A DNA stretch of 5,022 bases from Methylophilaceae bacterium UBA6140 (lineage in GTDB: Bacteria > Pseudomonadota > Gammaproteobacteria > Burkholderiales > Methylophilaceae): contig DIVE01000076.1 of the NCBI GenBank assembly GCA_002423265.1, positions 5,398 to 10,419 on the forward strand, read 5' to 3'. Positions within the stretch are counted from its first letter, which is position 1; the number at the start of each line of letters is the position of its first letter. The translations under genes and the position numbers were made by a program. The notes beneath the pieces are model-generated. The model saw only the letters and a list, made by a program, of their open reading frames with translations. It was not told the origin of the DNA and ran no database searches. Positions 1 to 5,022 of this stretch are shown here, in pieces.

Positions 1-1
1 C

Positions 2-64
2 AAAGCCGCCCGGGAATCGGAGCTATGCCAGCTACGGGCGAAGGCAATGGGCGCGAAAAACTAG
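2..64 (+). CDS. possible C-terminal tail of an upstream gene (partial)
   Basis: The reading frame starting at base 2 is open from the window edge to a TAG at 62-64. It encodes about 20 residues ending in ELCQLRAKAMGAKN. The stretch is rich in Ala, Lys, Glu, Gln and Leu, with mostly G or C in third codon positions, like the end of an ordinary alpha-helical protein, and it stops just before the promoter candidate at 71-79. It is too short to assign a family or function. The other two forward frames are also open over these bases (frame 3 to about 66, frame 1 to 135), so the choice of frame rests only on composition. Confidence is low, and the function is unknown. Confidence 0.3.
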   Translation, partial: KAARESELCQLRAKAMGAKN

Positions 65-70
65 CTGACT

Positions 71-79
71 TGCTATACT
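71..79 (+). promoter_or_regulatory. candidate extended -10 promoter for the heptose operon
   Basis: TGC followed by TATACT (hexamer at 74-79) matches an extended -10 element, with five of six bases agreeing with TATAAT. No good -35 hexamer lies 16-18 bp upstream; the bases there are GC-rich. Extended -10 promoters often tolerate a weak -35. Transcription would start near 85-87 and give a leader of about 45 nt before the hldD ATG. It is the only good -10 match I found in the 131 bases before the operon. It has not been tested. Confidence 0.45.
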
Positions 80-119
80 TGCCCAATGATTTGCACGCGG
101 ACAACGATCCGCATTTGAA

Positions 120-124
120 CGGAA
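120..124 (+). promoter_or_regulatory. ribosome binding site of hldD
   Basis: CGGAA lies 7 nt before the ATG at 132. It is a partial Shine-Dalgarno match at normal spacing. It supports this ATG, which is also the natural start because the Rossmann strand and glycine-rich loop begin within five residues of it. Confidence 0.5.
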
Positions 125-131
125 CCGACAC

Positions 132-1112
132 ATGATCGTAATTACCGGCGGCGCCGGCATGATAGGCAGCATGATCGCCTGGCATCTGAACCAGATCACG
201 GGGCGCGACGACATCGTCATCGTCGATAGAATCCTGCACCCCGAGCAGTGGCAGAACCTGGTGCACAGACGCTATGCCCAATACCTCGACAAGGATGAGC
301 TGTTCGACTGGCTGAAAGACGCCGGCGCTATCGATGCCGTCATTCACATGGGCGCCATCAGCGCCACCACCGAGCGCGATTTCAACAAGCTGGTAGCAGA
401 CAACATCCGCTACTCGCAAGCCTTGTGGACATGGTGTGCCGAGCGCGACGTGCCTTTCCTTTACGCCAGCTCTGCCGCCACCTACGGCGGTGGCGAGCAG
501 GGTTATGACGACGACGAAAGCAGCACAGACCGGTTCCGTCCACTCAACGGCTACGGCTATTCGAAACAGTTCTTCGACCAATGGGCCTTGCGCCAGATGC
601 GGGAAGGCAGAGCCAGCCCGCCGCAATGGTGCGGATTCAAGTTCTTCAATGTCTACGGCCCCAACGAATACCACAAGGAACGCATGGCCAGCGTTGCCCT
701 GCACAGCTTCAACCAGTTCCACGAACATGGCACGGTCAAGCTGTTCAAGAGCCATCTGCCGGCATACAAGGACGGCATGCAACTGCGCGATTTCGTCTAC
801 GTCAAGGACGCCGCAGCCGTGGTCGCCCACTTTCTCGCCAACCCGCAACACTCCGGCATCTATAATGTCGGTACCGGCAAGGCGCGCGCATTCAAGGACC
901 TCGCCAGCGCGGTGATGACCAGCATGGGCAAGTCGCCCGACATCACCTTTATTGACATGCCGCAAGACCTGCTCGGCAAATATCAGTACTTCACCGAAGC
1001 CAATATGGCCAAGGTGCGCGCCACCGGCTACGACCGGCCTTTCCACACACTGGAAGAAGGCGTGCGTGATTATGTGCAGAACTATCTGATGCAGGCCGAC
1101 CCTTACGCCTGA
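132..1112 (+). CDS. hldD: ADP-L-glycero-D-manno-heptose 6-epimerase HldD (RfaD/WaaD)
   Basis: This cytoplasmic NADP-dependent enzyme epimerises ADP-D-glycero-D-manno-heptose at C6 to the L-glycero form, the last step in making the inner-core heptose donor. The 326-residue product is an extended short-chain dehydrogenase/reductase (SDR) protein, slightly longer than the roughly 310-residue enteric enzyme. An N-terminal Rossmann fold has GGAGMIG at residues 6-12. VIHMGAISATTE is at about 70-81 and YASSAATYG at 111-119. The catalytic YxxxK pair is Y141/K145 in YGYSK. The loop NVYGPNEYHKERMASV (about 173-188) supplies the second family-specific lysine, K182, matching K178 of the E. coli enzyme by recalled alignment. 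RDFVYVKD (219-226), YNVGTG (244-249) and GKYQYFTEA (282-290) are further HldD signatures. Compared with the usual GGAGFIG, residue 10 is Met. It is the first gene of the operon and its stop lies 13 nt before gmhA. The family assignment is firm. Confidence 0.96.
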   Translation: MIVITGGAGMIGSMIAWHLNQITGRDDIVIVDRILHPEQWQNLVHRRYAQYLDKDELFDWLKDAGAIDAVIHMGAISATTERDFNKLVADNIRYSQALWTWCAERDVPFLYASSAATYGGGEQGYDDDESSTDRFRPLNGYGYSKQFFDQWALRQMREGRASPPQWCGFKFFNVYGPNEYHKERMASVALHSFNQFHEHGTVKLFKSHLPAYKDGMQLRDFVYVKDAAAVVAHFLANPQHSGIYNVGTGKARAFKDLASAVMTSMGKSPDITFIDMPQDLLGKYQYFTEANMAKVRATGYDRPFHTLEEGVRDYVQNYLMQADPYA

Positions 1113-1117
1113 AGGAA
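1113..1117 (+). promoter_or_regulatory. ribosome binding site deciding the TTG start of gmhA
   Basis: AGGAA directly follows the hldD TGA (1110-1112) and lies 8-9 nt before TTG 1126. This is the strongest Shine-Dalgarno match in the window. It selects the TTG over a later in-frame TTG (1144) and the first in-frame ATG, which is well inside the conserved N-terminal helix. Confidence 0.7.
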
Positions 1118-1125
1118 ACGACGAT

Positions 1126-1686
1126 TTGAATAATATTGAAAATTTGAGTGCAGCACTTTCCCAGCACCAGGAAGTGATGGAGAAGCTCACCGCGCTGTTG
1201 CCTGACATCAGCGCGGTGGCCGATGAGCTGCGCGCCTGCATGGCACGCGGCGGCAAGATATTGCTGATGGGCAACGGCGGCAGTGCTGCGGACAGTCAGC
1301 ATATTGCCGCCGAGATCGTCGGACGCTATAAAAAAGAACGGCGCGGCATGCCTGCCATCGCCTTGACCACAGACACTTCCATTCTGACCTCGGTGGGCAA
1401 CGATTACGGCTATGACTACATATTCGCCCGTCAGGTCGAGGCGCTCTGCACGCCGCTCGATGTCGTCATCGGCATCACCACTTCCGGCAACAGCGCCAAT
1501 GTCGTTCGCGGCATCGAGACCGCGCGGGAAATCGGCGCCACTACGGTCGGCATGACCGGCGGCAACGGCGGTATTCTGGCCAAGCTCTGCGACTACAATC
1601 TCATCATGCCTTCCAGCGACACGCCGCGCATTCAGGAAGCGCACATATTCATCGGCCACAGCCTTTGCGATTTGCTGGAAGCCTGA
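1126..1686 (+). CDS. gmhA: phosphoheptose (sedoheptulose 7-phosphate) isomerase GmhA
   Basis: GmhA converts sedoheptulose 7-phosphate to D-glycero-D-manno-heptose 7-phosphate, the committed step of ADP-heptose synthesis, in the cytoplasm, usually as a zinc-dependent tetramer. The 186-residue protein has the normal length (E. coli about 192) and consists of a single SIS domain. Visible motifs are the phosphate loop MGNGGSAADSQHIAAE at 48-63, SVGNDYGYDYIFARQVEA (89-106), TTSGNSANV (118-126) and TGGNGG (144-149). Zinc and catalytic residues are present by comparison with E. coli: H59 and E63 in QHIAAE, Q170 and H178 in RIQEAHIFIGHS. Translation starts at TTG, chosen because AGGAA sits at proper spacing and the frame begins just after the hldD stop. 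The gap to hldE is 13 nt, which places it in the same operon. No gmhB follows, unlike some other heptose clusters. Confidence 0.96.
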   Translation: MNNIENLSAALSQHQEVMEKLTALLPDISAVADELRACMARGGKILLMGNGGSAADSQHIAAEIVGRYKKERRGMPAIALTTDTSILTSVGNDYGYDYIFARQVEALCTPLDVVIGITTSGNSANVVRGIETAREIGATTVGMTGGNGGILAKLCDYNLIMPSSDTPRIQEAHIFIGHSLCDLLEA

Positions 1687-1699
1687 AAGAAAGCCATCC

Positions 1700-3166
1700 A
1701 TGCACGACCAACTGCTTGACGCCGTAAGACACCGCTTTGCCGAGCAGCGCCGTAGCGCACTGGTCATTGGCGACCTCATGCTGGACCGCTATCTGATCGG
1801 CGAAGTCGAGCGCATTTCGCCCGAAGCGCCGGTGCCGGTGGTGCTGCTGAAGGGGCAGGACGAACGCGCGGGCGGCGCTGCCAATGTTGCTGCCAACCTC
1901 GCGCTACTCGGCATCGATACCGTCATGGCCGGCGTCATCGGCAAGGATGCCGAAGGCGCCAGCCTGACCGCCATGCTGCATACCCTGAACATCAGCAGCA
2001 GCGCGGTCGTTCAGTCTGCAGAGCGTCCAACCATCACCAAAACCCGCATACTTGGCGGCCATCAGCAGATGATGCGGCTCGATCAGGAAAGCCGCCTTAC
2101 CTTCAGCGAAAACGAAACCCGCGCCTTGCTCGATCTGATCGACCAGGCATTGCGCCAGAAACCCGATGTCGTCATCCTTTCCGACTACGCCAAGGGCGTC
2201 CTGAGCGAAGAGGTCTGCCGCAAGGTGATCGGGCAGGCAGGCAAACTCGGCATTCCTGTGCTGGTAGATCCCAAAGGCCGCGATTATTCCAAATACCGCG
2301 GGGCTACAGCGCTGACGCCCAACAAGAAGGAAACGGCGGAAGCCTGCGGGGTCGCCGCGTCCGACACCGCGCTACTGCTTGAGAATGCGGCGAAACTGCG
2401 GGATCAGCTGGGGCTGCAATTTCTTGCCGTCACCCGCGGTGAGGATGGCATCTCGCTGCTGGAAAACGAACAGACCATGCACATTCCGGCGGCGGCCAGA
2501 CAGGTATTCGACGTCTCCGGTGCCGGCGATACCGTGATCGCCACACTGGCTGCCGGGCTGGTACACGGACTGGATCACAGGCAGGCGCTGCAACTGGCAA
2601 ATATCGCGGCCGGCATTGTAGTCGGCAAGGTCGGCACCGTGCCGGTCACGCGCGAGGAACTGCTGACGGAGCTGATCTCGCAAGGCTCCTTTGAGCAGGC
2701 CGATAAAATCTGCGAACTCGACACCCTGATTGCCCGCGTCAAACTCTGGAAAAGCCAGGGCCAGCGCATCGTATTCACCAACGGCTGCTTCGACCTGTTG
2801 CACGCGGGTCACGTCACTTATCTGGAGGCTGCCAAAAAAACCGGCGACAAGCTGATTCTTGGCTTGAACACCGATCGCTCGGTCAGTGCCCTCAAAGGCC
2901 CCAGCCGTCCGGTCATCCACGAAGCCGACCGCGCACGCGTGCTTGCTGCGCTCGAAGCTGTCGATGCTGTCATCCTGTTTGATGAAGACACGCCACTGAC
3001 GCTGATCAACGCCATCAGGCCGGATGTCATCGTCAAGGGCAGCGACTATACCGAAGACCAGGTGGTCGGCGGTACGGAAGTCAAATCCTGGGGCGGCAGG
3101 GTCGCGCTGATCGATGTCGTTCCCGGCCGCAGCACCAGCCGTATTATCGACAAACTGGCCGGCTGA
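1700..3166 (+). CDS. hldE: bifunctional heptose-7-phosphate kinase / heptose-1-phosphate adenylyltransferase HldE
   Basis: The 488-residue product is the fused two-domain HldE (E. coli RfaE is 477). Residues from about 1 to 325 form a ribokinase/PfkB-type kinase that phosphorylates C1 of heptose 7-phosphate. Visible are GDLMLDRY (24-31), GGAANVAANLALLG (58-71), a sugar-binding HQQMMRLDQE segment (121-130), LSDYAKG (160-166), VDPKG (189-193), TPNKKE (206-211) and the ATP/anion-hole motif DVSGAGDT (271-278), with D277 as the likely catalytic base. Residues from about 355 to 488 form a cytidylyltransferase-like domain that couples AMP to heptose 1-phosphate: TNGCFDLLHAGH (360-371) with the HxGH signature H368/H371, GLNTDRSV (388-395), VKGSDY (445-450) and a C-terminal GRSTSRII (476-483). 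Both active sites look intact. The ATG follows a weak AAGAAAG ribosome site. The gap to waaF is only 3 nt. Between its two steps the pathway needs a 7-phosphatase (GmhB), which is not encoded here. Confidence 0.96.
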   Translation: MHDQLLDAVRHRFAEQRRSALVIGDLMLDRYLIGEVERISPEAPVPVVLLKGQDERAGGAANVAANLALLGIDTVMAGVIGKDAEGASLTAMLHTLNISSSAVVQSAERPTITKTRILGGHQQMMRLDQESRLTFSENETRALLDLIDQALRQKPDVVILSDYAKGVLSEEVCRKVIGQAGKLGIPVLVDPKGRDYSKYRGATALTPNKKETAEACGVAASDTALLLENAAKLRDQLGLQFLAVTRGEDGISLLENEQTMHIPAAARQVFDVSGAGDTVIATLAAGLVHGLDHRQALQLANIAAGIVVGKVGTVPVTREELLTELISQGSFEQADKICELDTLIARVKLWKSQGQRIVFTNGCFDLLHAGHVTYLEAAKKTGDKLILGLNTDRSVSALKGPSRPVIHEADRARVLAALEAVDAVILFDEDTPLTLINAIRPDVIVKGSDYTEDQVVGGTEVKSWGGRVALIDVVPGRSTSRIIDKLAG

Positions 3167-3169
3167 CCT

Positions 3170-4201
3170 ATGGGTGCGCCAGTGCTCAGCCCGCGCATCC
3201 TGATCATGGGACCCAATTGGGTGGGCGACATGGTGCTGGCGCACAGTCTGTTCCAGATCATCAAACAGCAACACCCCGGCGCGCTGATCGATGTCGCTGC
3301 CCCCGCCTGGACATTGCCGCTACTTGAGCGCATGCCGGAAGTCGCCAACGCGATTGCCCTGCCCTTCAAGCATGGCGAATTAAACCTCGGCGCACGCATG
3401 CGCCTTGGCCGGTCACTACGCCCGCAAGCTTATACCCAGGTCATTTTGCTCACCAATTCGCTGAAATCCGCCATTCTGCCTTTTGCCGCAAGAATCCCCA
3501 GACGTACCGGTTTCATCGGCGAGCTGCGCTATGGTTTGTTGAACGATATCCGCAAACTCGACAAAACGTTATTGCCACGTACCGTTGACCGTTTCGTCAG
3601 TCTTGGACTGGAGCCTCAACAACCTTTACCAGCGGCAATACCCAACCCGCGGCTGATCGCCGACAGCACCAACGCCGATGCTGCGCTCGCCCGCCTTGCA
3701 GTATCCAGGCCAACCATACCGGTACTTGGCCTGTGCCCGGGCGCGGAATATGGTGAAGCCAAGCGCTGGCCGGCCGAATACTACGCAGAAGTGGCACGGC
3801 ATGCGCTCGAAAGCGGCTGGGCAGTCTGGCTTTTCGGCTCGGGAAAAGACATCCCCGTCACAACTGAAATCAACCGGTTGACTGAAAACCGCTGCCTGGA
3901 CCTCGGCGGCAAGACCCGACTGGGAGAAGCGATCGACCTCATGTCGCTCACCACCACGGTCATCAGCAACGACTCCGGACTCATGCATGTGGCTGCCGCG
4001 CTCGGCAAGAAAGTCATTGCCATCTATGGGTCATCCGACCCGCACCACACCCCGCCGATGAGTTCCGATGCCGTCATATTATGGCTGGGACTGGATTGCA
4101 GCCCATGCTTCGAACGGGAATGCCCGCTCAAGCACCTGAATTGTCTCAAACAGCTGAAGCCGGAGAGTGTCTTGCGTCAGCTCGCCATCAAAACTGCATA
4201 G
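3170..4201 (+). CDS. waaF: ADP-heptose:LPS heptosyltransferase II WaaF (RfaF, GT9 family)
   Basis: WaaF transfers L-glycero-D-manno-heptose from ADP-heptose onto the first heptose of the inner core on the cytoplasmic face of the inner membrane. The product has 343 residues (E. coli about 348) and the two-lobed GT-B fold of family GT9. The N-terminal lobe opens with ILIMGPNWVGDMVLAHSL (10-27), which includes the acceptor-side Asp (D20). The donor lobe has LCPGAEYGEAKRWP (188-201), WLFGSGKD (220-227), NDSGLMHVAAALGKK (267-281) and IYGSSDPHHTPP (285-296). The four-cysteine segment C310, C313, C318, C325 (CSPCFERECPL and following) fits WaaF rather than WaaC, so heptosyltransferase II is preferred. 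The ATG sits 3 nt after the hldE stop with no evident Shine-Dalgarno, suggesting translational coupling; a GTG at 3182 is a weaker alternative. Its last codons and TAG form the first copy of a 13-bp tandem repeat. Confidence 0.93.
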   Translation: MGAPVLSPRILIMGPNWVGDMVLAHSLFQIIKQQHPGALIDVAAPAWTLPLLERMPEVANAIALPFKHGELNLGARMRLGRSLRPQAYTQVILLTNSLKSAILPFAARIPRRTGFIGELRYGLLNDIRKLDKTLLPRTVDRFVSLGLEPQQPLPAAIPNPRLIADSTNADAALARLAVSRPTIPVLGLCPGAEYGEAKRWPAEYYAEVARHALESGWAVWLFGSGKDIPVTTEINRLTENRCLDLGGKTRLGEAIDLMSLTTTVISNDSGLMHVAAALGKKVIAIYGSSDPHHTPPMSSDAVILWLGLDCSPCFERECPLKHLNCLKQLKPESVLRQLAIKTA

Positions 4202-4227
4202 CAAAACTGCATAGCAAAACTGCATAG
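4189..4227 (+). repeat. three perfect tandem copies of a 13-bp unit at the waaF stop
   Basis: The unit CAAAACTGCATAG occurs at 4189-4201, 4202-4214 and 4215-4227 with no mismatch. The first copy encodes the last residues of WaaF (Lys-Thr-Ala) and its TAG stop. Because 13 is not a multiple of three, the TAGs at 4199, 4212 and 4225 fall in three different frames, so every forward frame is closed here. Copy-number change by strand slippage would leave WaaF unchanged, since each unit carries the stop, but would move the next gene in steps of 13 nt. No transposon ends or target-site duplications are visible nearby. Confidence 0.95.
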
Positions 4228-4231
4228 AAAG
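4226..4231 (+). promoter_or_regulatory. weak ribosome binding site favouring TTG 4241
   Basis: AGAAAG straddles the end of the last repeat copy and lies 9 nt before TTG 4241. It is a poor but plausible Shine-Dalgarno. No purine-rich motif stands at the right distance before the alternative ATG 4265, whose upstream bases read TTCCTCAACAAAAGC. Confidence 0.35.
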
Positions 4232-4240
4232 CGACATTTC

Positions 4241-5022
4241 TTGAAACAGTTCCTCAACAAAAGCATGAGCAAAATCATTCAGCTCCCCGCCAATCAACTG
4301 ATCGCCCTGATGTCGCTGGCCGGCATGCTGATCGCGCTACAGATCAACTACATTCAGCATGGCTGGGTCAACAACGATTCCCCGCTCTACTTCGAAGCCG
4401 CCCGACTGTTCGCCGCCGGAGAATGGCGTCAGGGCTTTCTGCTTTTCGAGTGGCCGCTCTATTCAGGGCTGATCGCACTCACCCACAAGCTGACAGGGTT
4501 CGAGATACATCTCTCGGCGCAAATTCTCAATGTTCTGTTTTTCGGCTTCGCCACCGCCGGCTTTCTCAAGCTGACCCAGTATGCCGGCGGCGACAACAAA
4601 ACCCTGCTGGCCGGAAGTCTGGTTCTGTTCAGTTCGCAATACGTCGTTGGCGACATCCTGCAGATGCTGTTGCGCGATCAGGGTTTCTGGGCGTTTTTTC
4701 TGATCAGTCTGGTGTTCTTTATCCGCTTTTACCGCTCCAGTCGATTGTCCGATGCCGTTTTCTGGCAGCTCAGCGCGATCATCGCAATGCTGTTCAGAAT
4801 CGAAGGCTTCAGCTATTTGCTGGCCTTGCCCTTCATACTGCTCTGGCAACGGGATATTGCCATCACAACGCGCTTGCAGATGTTGCTCAAAGCCCATTGC
4901 ATCAACATCATCATCGCGCTCGGCGTTGTGCTGTTCATTGGCATCAACGGTCACGGCCTCGATAATCTGGGCAGGCTCAAAGAAATATTCACCCCGCATC
5001 TATACCAGGAGCTGACAAGAAA
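4241..5022 (+). CDS. polytopic membrane protein, probable GT-C (GT39/RgtA-like) glycosyltransferase, 3' end missing
   Basis: The frame is open from the region after the repeat to the window edge, giving 260 residues from TTG 4241 or 252 from ATG 4265. TTG is preferred for its AGAAAG site and operon-like geometry; ATG remains possible. In ATG numbering, hydrophobic segments are seen at about 11-30, 84-103, 113-130, 139-156, 168-194 and 210-227. After the first segment comes a predicted periplasmic loop, HGWVNNDSPLYFEAARLF (32-49), with D38 followed by a WPLYSGLIA stretch (63-71). An acidic residue here is typical of GT-C enzymes that use polyprenyl-phosphate sugars. RDQGFWAFFL (137-146) and LFRIEGFSYL (176-185) recall the R-D and R-x-E-G positions of PMT_2/RgtA-D-like proteins. 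Its place behind waaF suggests a role in LPS core or other envelope glycan assembly. Sugar and acceptor are unknown, and a plain multi-pass membrane protein is not excluded. Confidence 0.75.
   Translation, partial: MKQFLNKSMSKIIQLPANQLIALMSLAGMLIALQINYIQHGWVNNDSPLYFEAARLFAAGEWRQGFLLFEWPLYSGLIALTHKLTGFEIHLSAQILNVLFFGFATAGFLKLTQYAGGDNKTLLAGSLVLFSSQYVVGDILQMLLRDQGFWAFFLISLVFFIRFYRSSRLSDAVFWQLSAIIAMLFRIEGFSYLLALPFILLWQRDIAITTRLQMLLKAHCINIIIALGVVLFIGINGHGLDNLGRLKEIFTPHLYQELTR

Noticed and set aside
436..915. 159-codon + strand frame inside hldD
   Set aside because: It is an out-of-frame shadow of the strongly conserved epimerase, with a low-complexity Ser/Thr/Arg product.
991..1779. 262-codon open frame on the minus strand across gmhA
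   Set aside because: It lies opposite a gene with firm GmhA motifs throughout, shows no family features of its own, and is expected where GC-rich codons leave antisense frames free of stops.
2372..3274. 300-codon open frame on the minus strand across hldE and the start of waaF
   Set aside because: It is the antisense of HldE, has an unusual Asp/Gln/Arg-rich composition with no recognisable domain, and crosses the hldE/waaF junction.
4172..4200. Possible promoter for the downstream gene: TTGCGT, 17 nt, TGCATA
   Set aside because: The -10 hexamer matches the consensus poorly and the -35 lies in the waaF coding region; operon readthrough explains expression more simply.
4199..4265. Possible waaF-membrane protein fusion by TAG readthrough, since both lie in the same frame with no further stop between them
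   Set aside because: The shared frame follows from the repeat length (39 nt from stop to TTG) and there is no readthrough context or recoding signal. Fusing a soluble GT9 enzyme to this protein would be unprecedented as far as I know.
4423..4965. 180-codon closed + strand frame near the right end, and a similar minus-strand frame at 4463-4999
   Set aside because: Both overlap the open membrane-protein frame. Their products are Arg/Gln/Ser-rich without domains, whereas the chosen frame gives regularly spaced hydrophobic segments and GT-C-like motifs.
1..5022. Terminators, tRNA or rRNA genes, CRISPR arrays, insertion sequences, attachment sites
   Set aside because: I saw no GC-rich hairpin followed by a T-run at any gene junction, no RNA gene signatures, no spaced repeats and no transposase or terminal inverted repeats.

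Overview
The window carries an LPS inner-core heptose operon on the + strand of a Gram-negative bacterium, with nothing convincing on the opposite strand. Four complete genes, hldD, gmhA, hldE and waaF, are followed by the 5' part of a polytopic membrane protein that runs off the right edge. DNA composition is moderately GC-rich (high 50s percent, estimated by eye). ADP-heptose synthesis plus a WaaF-type transferase points to an LPS-bearing bacterium, most likely Pseudomonadota; I cannot responsibly name a lower rank. The fused kinase/adenylyltransferase HldE and the HKERMASV version of the HldD catalytic loop suggest a lineage other than the enterics.

Layout. Positions 1-131 hold the likely tail of an upstream gene (weakly supported), an extended -10 promoter candidate and a short leader. 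hldD (132-1112), gmhA (1126-1686), hldE (1700-3166) and waaF (3170-4201) follow with gaps of 13, 13 and 3 nt, so they very probably share one transcript. A perfect 13-bp sequence is repeated three times at the waaF stop codon (4189-4227). The membrane protein then begins at TTG 4241 or ATG 4265 and is still open at 5022.

How the genes work together. GmhA isomerises sedoheptulose 7-phosphate to D-glycero-D-manno-heptose 7-phosphate. The HldE kinase domain phosphorylates C1, and its nucleotidyltransferase domain makes ADP-heptose after the 7-phosphate is removed. HldD epimerises the product to ADP-L-glycero-D-manno-heptose, and WaaF adds a heptose to the inner core. The 7-phosphatase GmhB and heptosyltransferase I (WaaC) are not in the window and must be encoded elsewhere or replaced. 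The membrane protein resembles GT-C/GT39-type (RgtA/ArnT-like) transferases and may decorate the core or another envelope glycan; that is inference.

I see no undescribed system. The points most worth a second look are the 13-bp triplication at the waaF stop, which places TAG in all three forward frames and changes the gene spacing, and the unassigned membrane protein after it.
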